Below are positions 18,010 through 26,274 of a DNA stretch of 43,634 nucleotides, one piece after another. Made by a program: the position numbers and the translations under genes. Every line of letters starts with the position of its first letter. The stretch's first letter is position 1. Below the pieces are notes generated by a model, which saw only the letters and a program-made list of their open reading frames with translations, was not told the origin of the DNA and did not search any database. The DNA is from Thermococcaceae archaeon (GTDB lineage: Archaea > Methanobacteriota_B > Thermococci > Thermococcales > Thermococcaceae): assembly GCA_030156945.1 (NCBI GenBank), contig JASGLT010000015.1, positions 1-43,634 of the forward strand. The letters run 5' to 3'.

Positions 18010-19017
18010 CTACTTCAGATAGCCGAGCCTGTAGGCCAGCTCGGCGTTGAGAACCGAACCTCCAGCGGCACCCCTGACGAGGTTGTGGCCCGTTACCACG
18101 TACTTGAAGCCCCCGCTGCTCTCCTCAAGCCTCCCGACCGTAACGGTTAGGCCCCTTCCCCTGTCCCTGTGGAGCCTCGGCTGGGGGACATCGGAGTAAA
18201 CGAGGGGCCTCTCGTAGCTTGGAAGGCCGAGCTCTCCAAGCGGGTCGAAGGATTCGAAGGCCTCTCTGACATCCTCCAGGCTCCCCCGCTCAAGCTTGAC
18301 AAAGACAGCCTCAGTGTGCCCGTGCAGCACTGGAACGCGGGTAGCTATTGCGCTTATTCTGAATTCGGCGGGCTTTATCTCTCCCCCGTCGAGTTCGCCG
18401 AGGATCTTCCTGCTCTCGTTCTCTATCTTCCACTCCTCCCCCTGGATGAGGGGGATTACGTTGTCCTGGATTGCCAGGGCAGAGAGGCCAGAATAACCTG
18501 CCCCGCTTATTGCCTGCATCGTCGCCACGTTGACTTCCCTGATTCCAAAACCGCGGAGCGCCGCGAGCGAAACAGTGAGTATGGCCGTCGAGCAGTTCGG
18601 GTTCGTCACTATGAAGCCTTCCCAGCCTCTTCTTCCCCTCTGAACATCTATCAGCTTAAGGTGCTCCCTGTTGACCTCGGGAACTAATATTGGCACGTCA
18701 GGGTCGTAGCGGTGGCTCCTCGCGTTGGTGAACACCGGAAGGCTTTGAGCGAGCTCCTCCTCCACCTCCTTTGAGAGGGATGCAGGGAGGGCGTTGAAGA
18801 CGAGGTCAACGTCCGGGTCTCTGAGAAATTCGGGGAGGGAAGTCACCTCCACATCTCTGAACTCCTCCGGCGAATCATCAACCAGCTCTCCGTACTTCTT
18901 TCCGGCGCTCCTCTCAGAGGCAACCAGTTTTTCAATCCTGAACCAGGGATGGCCAGCGAGAAGCCTCACGAAGGTTCTCCCGACCATCCCCGTGGCACCG
19001 AGAACGGCTACCTTCAC
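18010..19017 (-). CDS. asd: Aspartate-semialdehyde dehydrogenase
   Basis: Reduces aspartyl phosphate to aspartate semialdehyde with NADPH, the second step of the threonine/methionine pathway. The 335-residue protein has the N-terminal dinucleotide motif VAVLGATGMVGRTFV, the catalytic Cys142 in NPNCSTAIL, ISGAGYSG and a C-terminal HTEAVFVKLE with the catalytic histidine (fungal/archaeal subfamily). It starts by overlapping thrC's last four bases and is the last gene of the AK-thrB-thrC-asd block. Confidence 0.96.
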   Translation of the reverse strand: MKVAVLGATGMVGRTFVRLLAGHPWFRIEKLVASERSAGKKYGELVDDSPEEFRDVEVTSLPEFLRDPDVDLVFNALPASLSKEVEEELAQSLPVFTNARSHRYDPDVPILVPEVNREHLKLIDVQRGRRGWEGFIVTNPNCSTAILTVSLAALRGFGIREVNVATMQAISGAGYSGLSALAIQDNVIPLIQGEEWKIENESRKILGELDGGEIKPAEFRISAIATRVPVLHGHTEAVFVKLERGSLEDVREAFESFDPLGELGLPSYERPLVYSDVPQPRLHRDRGRGLTVTVGRLEESSGGFKYVVTGHNLVRGAAGGSVLNAELAYRLGYLK

Positions 19018-20195
19018 TTCATCACCTCCTTGAAAGCCTCAAGCGTGGGTTCTATCGGCTCGGGGAGTGTGAAGCGCTCCACCACTATGTTCGGATCCTT
19101 AAGGCCGTGGCCGGTCGTTATGAGGACGTAGCTCTCATCACTCCCTATCTCCCCGCTCTCAAGGAGCTTGATCAGACCGGCCAGGGACGTGGCCGATGCC
19201 GGCTCCACGAAGAGACCCTCCTTCGATGCAAGCAGTTCCTGGGCCCTCAGTATCTCCTCATCGCTCACCATCTCTAAGGTTCCTCCCGATTCCTTCACCG
19301 CCCTCCAGGCCTTCGGCCAGTTCGCGGGGTTCCCTATCCTTATCGCCGTGGCTACGGTCTCTGGCTTCTCAACTGGTTTGAAGGGCTTCCCCTCCTTCCA
19401 GGCACTCGCAAGCGGCGCAGCTCCTTCGGCCTGTATCCCGATCATCCTCGGGAGTTCATCGGTTATTCCAGCTTCCTTGAGTTCCTTGAAGCCCTTCCAG
19501 ATGGCGGAGATGTTCCCCGCGTTCCCAACCGGGAGAAGGACGTTGTCTGGCACAAAGCCGAGCTGGTCGTAGATTTCAAGCGCTATCGTCTTCTGTCCCT
19601 CCAGGCGGAAGGGGTTTATGGAGTTCAGCATGTAAACGCCGAGCTCCCCGCTCGCTTTCACGACGACCCTCAGGGCGTCATCGAAGTTTCCACTGACCGG
19701 AACAACCTGAGCTCCGTAGATCATGGCCTGGGCGAGCTTTCCAAGGGCTATCTTGCCGCTCGGGACCAACACATAGGCTTTTATCCCCGCTTTTGCCGCG
19801 TAGGCCGCGAGGGATGCAGACGTATTTCCGGTTGAGGCGCATATCACCTTGTCCATACCGAGCTCGAGGGCCTTTGAAACACCGACTGTCATGCCCCTGT
19901 CCTTGAATGAGCCCGTCGGGTTGTTGCCCTCGTTCTTCGCGTAGAGCTTTGGAGCTCCCAACTCCTCGCCCAGGTTCTTAAGGCGGTATAGGGGCGTACC
20001 GCCCTCGTTGAGCGATACTCTCTTCTCCACGGGAAGCCAGCTCTCGTACTTCCATAGCGTGATGTTTTTGCCGTCGAAAACGTCCTCGGCCTTATCCAGC
20101 TCGGTAACAACCTCGAGCAGTCCACCACACTCGCACCTGTACCTCAGCTCGTCCTCAGGATACTCCCTACCGCATTCTATACACTTCAAAACCAA
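19014..20195 (-). CDS. thrC: Threonine synthase
   Basis: Converts O-phosphohomoserine to threonine with PLP. 393 residues: an N-terminal zinc ribbon (C5, C8, C21, C23), then the fold-type II PLP domain with Lys98 in NNPTGSFKDRG, ASTGNTSAS and the phosphate loop PVGNAGN. The C-terminus lacks any DNA-binding domain. It is the intact counterpart of the lysine-less protein at 1666-3000. The start is TTG 20195 preceded by GGAGGGGTG, overlapping the end of thrB by ten bases. Confidence 0.96.
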   Translation of the reverse strand: MVLKCIECGREYPEDELRYRCECGGLLEVVTELDKAEDVFDGKNITLWKYESWLPVEKRVSLNEGGTPLYRLKNLGEELGAPKLYAKNEGNNPTGSFKDRGMTVGVSKALELGMDKVICASTGNTSASLAAYAAKAGIKAYVLVPSGKIALGKLAQAMIYGAQVVPVSGNFDDALRVVVKASGELGVYMLNSINPFRLEGQKTIALEIYDQLGFVPDNVLLPVGNAGNISAIWKGFKELKEAGITDELPRMIGIQAEGAAPLASAWKEGKPFKPVEKPETVATAIRIGNPANWPKAWRAVKESGGTLEMVSDEEILRAQELLASKEGLFVEPASATSLAGLIKLLESGEIGSDESYVLITTGHGLKDPNIVVERFTLPEPIEPTLEAFKEVMK

Positions 20196-21064
20196 GAGGC
20201 ACCCCTCCCGGCGTGGGTAACGTAAACTTCAGCCCCTATTCCCATATCCTCAAAGGCTTCGGCGATAGCTTTTCCAATACTCCCCGGGTCCTCCCCGAGA
20301 GCAAAGACAGCAGGCCCTGAGCCCGAAATAAAGGCCCCGTAGGCTCCTGCATCGAGGGCGGCTTTCCTAACCCCCTCAAACCAGGGCATCAGCCTCTTCC
20401 TGTAAGGGAAGGCTATCCTGTCGTCGAGGAGTCTGCCGACAGTTTTGAGGTCGTTGGCAATGAGCGCCCTAACGAGGGCTCCCGCCAGTGCAACGTTTTT
20501 CACTGCGTCTTTTCTGGGGATCTTCTCAGGCAGAACCTTCCTGGCTTCGCTCGTCGGCACCTCAACTTCCGGCAAAACCGCGACGAGCGGGAAGTCAACC
20601 GGTATTCTGTGGACTCTGAAGGGCTTTAGGGACTCGATTATGGTGAAGTCACCGTAGTAGGCTGGAACCACATTGTCCCCGTGGGCGCTTCCAGAGGCTG
20701 CTTTCTCCCCCTCGAGGGCCGCTTTTATTATCAGCTCATCGTCCTCAACGCCGAGGACCTTTGCAGCCGCCAGCGCCCCGGCGAGGGAGGATGCACCTGA
20801 ACTGCCGAGCCCGCTCTTCGGCCTTATCCCCTTCCTGAGCTTCATCTTCAGGTGGAGCTCTTCTCCGGTGAGAGCGGCGAGGGCCTTAGCCGCTATAATT
20901 GCCACGTTGCTTCCGTCCGCTGGAACTTCGAAGCCCTTCACCTCTATCTCCCACTCGCTGGATTCCTTAACCTCTAACTCGTCGTAGGGCTCTCCTATGC
21001 CGACCCCAAAGACGTCAAACCCTGGCCCAAAGTTCGCTATGGTCGCTGGAACTAAGACCTTCAT
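20186..21064 (-). CDS. thrB: Homoserine kinase
   Basis: Phosphorylates homoserine with ATP, supplying threonine synthase. 292-residue GHMP kinase: N-terminal VLVPATIANFGPGFDVFG, ATP-binding loop PKSGLGSSGASSLAGAL, and the C-terminal GAYGAFISGSGPAVFAL motif. ATG 21064 is chosen because GAGGTGG precedes it by seven bases; a TTG lies two codons upstream. It overlaps the preceding aspartokinase by 50 bases and thrC by 10, so expression is coupled. Homoserine dehydrogenase, which makes its substrate, is not in the window. Confidence 0.96.
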   Translation of the reverse strand: MKVLVPATIANFGPGFDVFGVGIGEPYDELEVKESSEWEIEVKGFEVPADGSNVAIIAAKALAALTGEELHLKMKLRKGIRPKSGLGSSGASSLAGALAAAKVLGVEDDELIIKAALEGEKAASGSAHGDNVVPAYYGDFTIIESLKPFRVHRIPVDFPLVAVLPEVEVPTSEARKVLPEKIPRKDAVKNVALAGALVRALIANDLKTVGRLLDDRIAFPYRKRLMPWFEGVRKAALDAGAYGAFISGSGPAVFALGEDPGSIGKAIAEAFEDMGIGAEVYVTHAGRGASWF

Positions 21065-22070
21065 TGACAACCACCTCGTGTATCTCGTTCACAGCATCGG
21101 GAAGCTCCTCCACCGGGACCCGGAACAGTGAATAGTTCCAGCCCCGTTCCACTGGTGTGAAGCCCCTAACGTAGCCCCTTCCCACAACCGCTATCTCCCC
21201 GAACCCATTGCGAACCCTGTGTACCACGATGGGCCATTCCTCCCCGAACTCTGCCACGAGAGTTCCCAGCCTCCAGGTCTCGGTTTTTCCCAGGAATAAG
21301 GGTATCCCGTTCAGCGGCTCCAGAGTCTTTGGATGCAGTGCCTTCATTCCAAGTTTTGCCGCCATCAGCGCCCTCTCCCTGCTCAGGAAGGGAATCAGCT
21401 TTGCCCTGGGGACGAGGCGTGGATCGGCGGTGTATATCCCTTCAACGTCGCTCATTATGAGGACGGCGTTGGCCCCGAGGATTGCCCCTATTGCCGAGGC
21501 GGTGTAGTCGCTTCCGCCCCTCCCGAGGGTTGCAGTTTTTCCCCTGAGGTTTCCTATGAAGCCGGTGACGACTGGAACCGCTTCCTCCGCCAGCTCCCCG
21601 AGTTTCCTCACGTAGGGCGCGCTTGCGTAGTAGTCAATGCCCGCATTCCCGAGGCAGCCCCTGAGCATAAGGAAGTTCCTGGCATCGATTGGGACAGCCT
21701 CTATCCCCTCGTTCTGGAGGGCCTTTGCGAAGATCTCTGCTGAAAGCCGCTCCCCGAAGGAAAGGATGTACTCCTCCGCTTCGGGCGTCTTAGGCAGGTT
21801 CAAGGCCTTTTCCAGCTCCGAGAGTAGGTTCTCTACCTCGGCTCCCACCCTGCTGGCTAACCTGAGGTGCTGGTGGCTTATCCTTTCCAGAACTTCCCTG
21901 TCCCTGGTTGCCGCTAGAAGCAGCAGATCTTCGGTGACACCCCTGAGTGCAGAAACGACAACTACGAGGTTGCTGCTCTCATAGAGATACTCCACTAACT
22001 TCAGGGCGCTCCAAAAAGAGTCCCTTATCGAGCTCCCTCCAAACTTCACGACGTTGAGTTTCTCGATCAC
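21015..22070 (-). CDS. Aspartokinase family protein, short form (second of two)
   Basis: 351 residues from GTG 22070. The open frame reaches 22154, but the TATA box at 22108-22115 places transcription initiation near 22086, excluding the longer start. Conserved kinase motifs are VVKFGGSSIRD, VVVVSALRGVT, SFGERLSAEIFA, GRGGSDYTASAIG and VEGIYTADPR, so catalysis looks intact. The C-terminal region after ~residue 265 is only ~85 residues and does not show two clear ACT domains, unlike the usual ~450-residue enzyme, so feedback control may be absent or supplied in trans. It starts a downstream transcription unit: this gene, thrB, thrC, asd. Confidence 0.85.
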   Translation of the reverse strand: MIEKLNVVKFGGSSIRDSFWSALKLVEYLYESSNLVVVVSALRGVTEDLLLLAATRDREVLERISHQHLRLASRVGAEVENLLSELEKALNLPKTPEAEEYILSFGERLSAEIFAKALQNEGIEAVPIDARNFLMLRGCLGNAGIDYYASAPYVRKLGELAEEAVPVVTGFIGNLRGKTATLGRGGSDYTASAIGAILGANAVLIMSDVEGIYTADPRLVPRAKLIPFLSRERALMAAKLGMKALHPKTLEPLNGIPLFLGKTETWRLGTLVAEFGEEWPIVVHRVRNGFGEIAVVGRGYVRGFTPVERGWNYSLFRVPVEELPDAVNEIHEVVVNEGLSSSDHSELWARV

Positions 22071-22107
22071 CGATGGCTGACCACCCTTCTCTACCCACAC
22101 CGGGAGT

Positions 22108-22115
22108 GATATAAA
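22108..22115 (-). promoter_or_regulatory. Internal promoter of the threonine block
   Basis: On the minus strand TTTTATATCA lies ~40 bases upstream of GTG 22070, in the 101-base gap between the two aspartokinase genes. It implies that the threonine genes can be transcribed separately from the methionine genes. Confidence 0.6.
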
Positions 22116-22171
22116 ATTTTCTGAAAAGTTGCCAGAAAAATGACAAAAATACAAAGAAACTCCCTCCGGAT

Positions 22172-23278
22172 TTAAACATTATTTGCTGAAACTCCCCTCC
22201 TTTCATGAACGATGGACAAGGTTCTGGGCAGGTTTACCCTACCACCCACCAGCAGGAGGTGGAGTCTGTTGAGGGTGCTCCCAAGGCGGGACGTTGAAAC
22301 CTCGATCCTTGCCCAGGGGATTCCACGCTCGGATCCGCTCTCGGTCTCAAATCCAGGAATCTCGGAGACTCCGACAGCGGTTATAACCGCCTCCTCGCCG
22401 TTAACTTTGTGGACCAGGATCGGCAGGCTGGATGATTCATAGCCCGCTATTGTTCCGATGCTCCAGTTCCTCGTTCTGCCGAAGATTATGGGGATACCCC
22501 TCACGACATCAATTGCCCCGTGGTGTATCGCCTTCATCCCGGCCTTTGATGCCACGTAGAGCTCGTCATAGGATACGAAGGGTATAAGCCTTGCCGAGAC
22601 GACCCTCCTGGGATCCGCCGTGTAGATGCCGTCTACACTGCTCATTATCAGGACGGCCTTCGCGTTCAATCCTTTACCGAGAACCGCGGCGGTGTAGTCG
22701 CTCCCCTCCCTTCCGAGGGTCGTTCTGAGGCCGTTGTAAGAACCGACGAAGCCTGGAATGACAGTAACCCTGCCCCTCTCCAAAGCCTCCTCCACAACCT
22801 TGAGGTTCTGGGAGGTCTTCGTTATGTCAACCCTGGCGTTACCGAAGTTCCCATCGGTCTCTATTATTTCCCACGGCTCAAAGAGTTCCACCTGTATGCC
22901 TTCCCTCCTCAAAGCCTCGGCAAACGCCAGCCCCGAAAGCCACTCCCCGTAGGAGAGCACGTGGTCCCTGTAGGCTTCAAAGGAGGGGAAATCCTCTCTT
23001 GAGAGTTTTTTAAGCTCCCTCAGCGGGCCGATAAAAACTTCGAATGGAATCCCGTACTTCTTCGCGAAGTCCCTGTGGACCTTCTCTATCCATTCAAAGC
23101 CCTCTCCAGTACTTGAAAATTTTAATAGGGCGTCGGTAACGCCCTTAATCGCCGAAACCACCACAGCCACTTCGTTCTCGTCCCAGAGGCGGGAGACGAA
23201 GGTAACCGCCTCCCCAAAGTCGTCCCTAACAGAGGTCCCTCCGAACTTGACCACGAGTCTCCCGCCCGAGTAGAGCAC
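22172..23278 (-). CDS. Aspartokinase family protein, short form (first of two)
   Basis: 368 residues from GTG 23278, with GGAGGGAGGT ahead; the GTG overlaps the preceding TAG stop by one base. Motifs LVVKFGGTSVRD, VVVSAIKGVTD, SYGEWLSGLAFAEAL, GREGSDYTAAVLG and VDGIYTADPR indicate a working amino-acid kinase fold. As in its neighbour, the region after ~280 is too short for the normal two ACT domains, though HKVNGEEAVITAVGVSEIPGF could be a residual one. It is translationally coupled to the MetE gene. The two paralogues may be separately regulated isozymes for methionine and threonine, or partners in a complex; the sequence does not decide. Confidence 0.85.
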   Translation of the reverse strand: MLYSGGRLVVKFGGTSVRDDFGEAVTFVSRLWDENEVAVVVSAIKGVTDALLKFSSTGEGFEWIEKVHRDFAKKYGIPFEVFIGPLRELKKLSREDFPSFEAYRDHVLSYGEWLSGLAFAEALRREGIQVELFEPWEIIETDGNFGNARVDITKTSQNLKVVEEALERGRVTVIPGFVGSYNGLRTTLGREGSDYTAAVLGKGLNAKAVLIMSSVDGIYTADPRRVVSARLIPFVSYDELYVASKAGMKAIHHGAIDVVRGIPIIFGRTRNWSIGTIAGYESSSLPILVHKVNGEEAVITAVGVSEIPGFETESGSERGIPWARIEVSTSRLGSTLNRLHLLLVGGRVNLPRTLSIVHERRGVSANNV

Positions 23279-24288
23279 TATACCTCCCTCCTGAAGGGTA
23301 TGGAAGTTTTGCCCTCCCTCGCCAGCTCTCTCCTGACGATCTCAACGCCCTTAACCATGTTCACGAGCTTCTGGTAGGCGATTCTCCTGTCGAGCAGTTT
23401 GAGACCGCAGTCTGGGTTGATGTAGAGCCTCTCTGGCTCTACGTACTTCATAACCTTGCGGATGGCCTTCGCTACTTCCTCCGGGCTCTCGACGCGCGGG
23501 TTGTGGACGTCAACTACTCCAAACCCGAGCTCCTGGTGGATGAGCTTCTTGAGATAGTCCAGATCGCGGAAGTTCCTGTTGGCGGCCTCAAGGGCAAACT
23601 GTGAGACCTTTATGTCCTCGAAGTAGTCGGCGAGCAAGTAGTAGTTCGAGTAGCAGACATGGAGCCCGAACTTCACCTTAACGCCCTTTACGGCCCTGTT
23701 TATTGCTTCAACCGCTATGGGAACCTCGTCTGGGTGGTTGAGCATGGCCGGCTCGTCGATCTGGATGAAGGTTGCCCCCTCCTTCTCCAGGAGCTTGAAC
23801 TCCTTGTTCAGAATCTTCGCCAGGTCAAAGGCGAGCTCCTCCTTGCTCGAATAGTACTCGTTGAAGCTCCACTCGGCTATCGTGTATGGCCCGGTTATCG
23901 GGACTTTGACTATCTCCCTGGTGGTGTTCTCCTTAACCCAGCGGAACTCGTCGAGGACGAGCGGTTCGCGGTATTCGAGCTTTGAGACGGCGGCTGCCTT
24001 GTTGAAGTAAGCGTTCCCCCACACCCTTACTGGCCCGTAGAACTTGAAGCCCGCTATCTTGGCGGTGAAGTATTCAGTCATCTCGCTCCTGCCCATCTCA
24101 CCGTCCCAGGGGATATCAATCCCCGCCCTCTCGTGCTCCCTTAGGACGGCTACGCTGGCATCTCTAACGGCCTCCCTGAAGTCCTCCTCCGGCAGTCTGC
24201 CGAGCTCGCGGAGGCTGTACATCCTCAGGAGCCATCTCGGTTTGGGATAGCTTCCTATGATACTGGTGGGAAGTATTGGAAGCTCCAT
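23278..24288 (-). CDS. metE: Core-MetE methionine synthase (zinc catalytic domain)
   Basis: Transfers a methyl group to homocysteine. 336 residues corresponding to the C-terminal catalytic domain of MetE: IIGSYPKP, DGEMGRSEM, ITGPYT, IQIDEPA. All zinc ligands are visible: His210 and Cys212 in GLHVCYSN, Glu234 in FALEAANR and Cys294 in INPDCGLK. ATG 24288 is preceded by GGAGGTG at good spacing; the frame opens at GTG 24297. Archaeal core-MetEs lack the folate-binding N-terminal half and include families shown to be folate-independent, taking methyl from a corrinoid protein. It sits next to a second, zinc-less MetE-like gene and a MetV-MetF fusion, which suggests a multi-protein methionine synthase. 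Confidence 0.92.
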   Translation of the reverse strand: MELPILPTSIIGSYPKPRWLLRMYSLRELGRLPEEDFREAVRDASVAVLREHERAGIDIPWDGEMGRSEMTEYFTAKIAGFKFYGPVRVWGNAYFNKAAAVSKLEYREPLVLDEFRWVKENTTREIVKVPITGPYTIAEWSFNEYYSSKEELAFDLAKILNKEFKLLEKEGATFIQIDEPAMLNHPDEVPIAVEAINRAVKGVKVKFGLHVCYSNYYLLADYFEDIKVSQFALEAANRNFRDLDYLKKLIHQELGFGVVDVHNPRVESPEEVAKAIRKVMKYVEPERLYINPDCGLKLLDRRIAYQKLVNMVKGVEIVRRELAREGKTSIPFRREV

Positions 24289-24289
24289 T

Positions 24290-25219
24290 TCACTCACCTC
24301 CGAGCTTTCCGAGAAGCTTGAGCTTTCTCCAGGCGACGCTCTCCGGGAGGAAGTCCAGGAGCGTGTTCGGGGTGACGTAAATCCGGCTGTGCCTTCTGAA
24401 ATAGGGCCTCAGCTTGTCCTCCAGACGGTCCCTGCGTTCCATCTTGGTCTCTCTCGCGTCAACTATGCCCAGACCGAGCTCTCCGGAGTATTTTTCCGGA
24501 ACCGAGCCGCTGATGAGGTCGATGTTCAGGATGACGTTGTCCGGGAGAACCTGGGGGGTTCCGAAATAGGTAACGACCCAGAGCTCCTTGACCTTTGAGA
24601 GGCGCTCTATCAGGGTCTTAGCGGTCTCTTTCGAAACTTCATCGCTCTTCTCCCTTGTGGCCCTTGAGAGCTCAGCCGCCAGGGCGGGCTCCTGGAGCTC
24701 CACGAGCTCAACAGGAAGCTCCTTGATGGCCTCCTCAATCACTCCCGCGTAGGCCTCTGAGAGCTCGTCGAGGCTTTTGTAGTACTCGTTAAGTGAGTGG
24801 TAGGCCAGGGTTACCGGGCCGGGCAGGACGGCCTTAAGCGTCGCCCCGGGGTAAACTTCCTCCTTTATGGCCAGCGCCTGGTTCAGCCACTCCGGAAGTG
24901 GATTCTCGCGCAGGGAAAGCTCCCCCCTCACGACCGGGGAGCGGTAGAAGAAGTTGTTCTCGTAGAACTTGAACAGTCCGTTGACCTCAACCCCCTCTAT
25001 GAAGCGTATGAAGGGGTTGAAGATGTCGTCCCAGCGGTAGAGGCCGTCGGTGATCACCCGTATTCCGGCCTCCCTGAGCTTGATGAATGCTCTCCTCGTG
25101 TGCTCAAGGTAGGCCTTTTCGAGGTCTTCCTCCTTAAGTCTTCCTATCGAGTACTGCTCGATTTTCTTAGCCAGGGAAACGGGTCTCGGAAGGCTTCCAA
25201 TAAGGGCTGGCACTATCAT
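24290..25219 (-). CDS. MetE-like TIM-barrel protein lacking zinc ligands
   Basis: 309 residues with MetE-like barrel features: PALIGSLPRP at the N-terminus, ITDGLYRWDD, VLPGPVTLAYHSLNEYY and ELQEPALA. The His-x-Cys and second Cys that bind zinc are missing (the aligned region reads VVTYFGTPQVL; no cysteine in the C-terminus), so it is not itself a homocysteine-activating enzyme. It resembles the N-terminal, methyl-donor-side half of MetE or an accessory subunit. ATG 25219 overlaps the upstream stop (ATGA) and the next gene begins one base after it ends. I infer that it works in a complex with the core MetE. Confidence 0.8.
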   Translation of the reverse strand: MIVPALIGSLPRPVSLAKKIEQYSIGRLKEEDLEKAYLEHTRRAFIKLREAGIRVITDGLYRWDDIFNPFIRFIEGVEVNGLFKFYENNFFYRSPVVRGELSLRENPLPEWLNQALAIKEEVYPGATLKAVLPGPVTLAYHSLNEYYKSLDELSEAYAGVIEEAIKELPVELVELQEPALAAELSRATREKSDEVSKETAKTLIERLSKVKELWVVTYFGTPQVLPDNVILNIDLISGSVPEKYSGELGLGIVDARETKMERRDRLEDKLRPYFRRHSRIYVTPNTLLDFLPESVAWRKLKLLGKLGGE

Positions 25220-26274
25220 TCAAACACCCCCTCGATTATTTCTCTGGCCTCCCTCCAGAGGCCCAGCCATTCCTCCAGACTCCTGGAGCTGACTATGAGG
25301 TTGAGGCCCCTCACGGCCTCCACAGCCTTTAACTCCTCCAGAAGGACCTCAAACGGCTCATCCCCCACGGGTATGCCCAGAGCCCTAAGGAAGGGCTTCA
25401 TCTCCTCCTTCATGGGGTAGAGCACCGATGCGATTATCGGGACATCAACGTCCGCGTATTTCTTGAGCTCTTCAACGATCTTTGAAATCCCGGTTGCGCT
25501 CTCCCCCGCCGCTACCACTTGGGTGAAGAAGGCTTCACTACCGGCTATCAGCTTCCTTGCAAGTCTCTTTGCCTCCAGTTTGGGCCTGTAATGGGGATTC
25601 ATTGCACTCGCCACCCTCGGCCTGCTCTCGACTTCGAGGACTTCCTTGGTCGGCATCACCCCTGCAAAGACGAGCCTGGCCAGGCGTATCAGGTTCGAGG
25701 CGTCAACGTCAAATACGGGCCTGCTGGGTACCGCAAAGCCCGGCCAGTCGCCGGTTGTAAGCAGAACGGCCTCACAGCCGAAGACCTGGGCGGTCCTGAG
25801 CTCCGACGTCAGGGCGTTCAGGTTCCTGTCCTTCGCCGTTATGTGAGGCATAACTCCAGACCGCAGTCCCAGGGATTTGAGGTAGCAGGCCACAGCAACG
25901 GGGTCATAGTGGGGGTATCCGAGAGGATTGTCCGGCACGGTTATCAGGTCAGCGCTGACCTCCCTGAAAACCTGGAGTGATTCGTAGGGCCTTGAGACTG
26001 CCGCCACCGGGAACTCCACGCTGAAGGCCTTTCCTTTTTCCAGGTTCCGCCAGAAGCCCGAAGCTCTCGGTATGGAGTCTCCATCCACGAGGTCTTCGAG
26101 CTCAAGGAGTAATGGATGCTCTTCAAATAGATTCGCTGGGTTAACTTTGAACTTTTCAAGTACTCTAACCCATGGGCACTCCTTTCCATCTACTTCGCAC
26201 TCTTCGTTCAGCGCTCCTCCGCAGGGCCCGTTCAGGAGATCCTTTGGACACGTTGTCACCTGGATATCAACCAC
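25216..26274 (-). CDS. MetV-MetF-like fusion (methylene-tetrahydropterin reductase type)
   Basis: 352 residues. The N-terminal ~40 residues hold the cysteine motif C9-PKDLLNGP-C18-GG...C26-EVDGKE-C33-PW, typical of MetV (methylene-THF reductase C-terminal/DUF5981 domain) and likely binding an iron-sulfur cluster or zinc. The rest (from ~75) is a MetF-type TIM barrel: FSVEFPVAAVSRPYESL, LITVPDNPLG, LLTTGDWPG, IASVLYPM. Such proteins reduce methylene-pterin to the methyl level for methionine synthesis. The start is GTG 26274, overlapping the upstream stop by eight bases; GTG 26259 is possible. It lies directly before the two MetE-like genes, so it probably feeds methyl groups to them. Confidence 0.82.
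   Translation of the reverse strand: MVDIQVTTCPKDLLNGPCGGALNEECEVDGKECPWVRVLEKFKVNPANLFEEHPLLLELEDLVDGDSIPRASGFWRNLEKGKAFSVEFPVAAVSRPYESLQVFREVSADLITVPDNPLGYPHYDPVAVACYLKSLGLRSGVMPHITAKDRNLNALTSELRTAQVFGCEAVLLTTGDWPGFAVPSRPVFDVDASNLIRLARLVFAGVMPTKEVLEVESRPRVASAMNPHYRPKLEAKRLARKLIAGSEAFFTQVVAAGESATGISKIVEELKKYADVDVPIIASVLYPMKEEMKPFLRALGIPVGDEPFEVLLEELKAVEAVRGLNLIVSSRSLEEWLGLWREAREIIEGVFE

Noticed and set aside
19014-20195. Second winged-helix fusion in thrC
   Set aside because: I checked whether this thrC also carries a DNA-binding tail; it ends normally after EAFKEVMK and keeps Lys98.
22071-22154. 28-residue N-terminal extension of the second aspartokinase
   Set aside because: The TATA at 22108-22115 puts transcription initiation inside this stretch, and family members begin just before VVKFGG.
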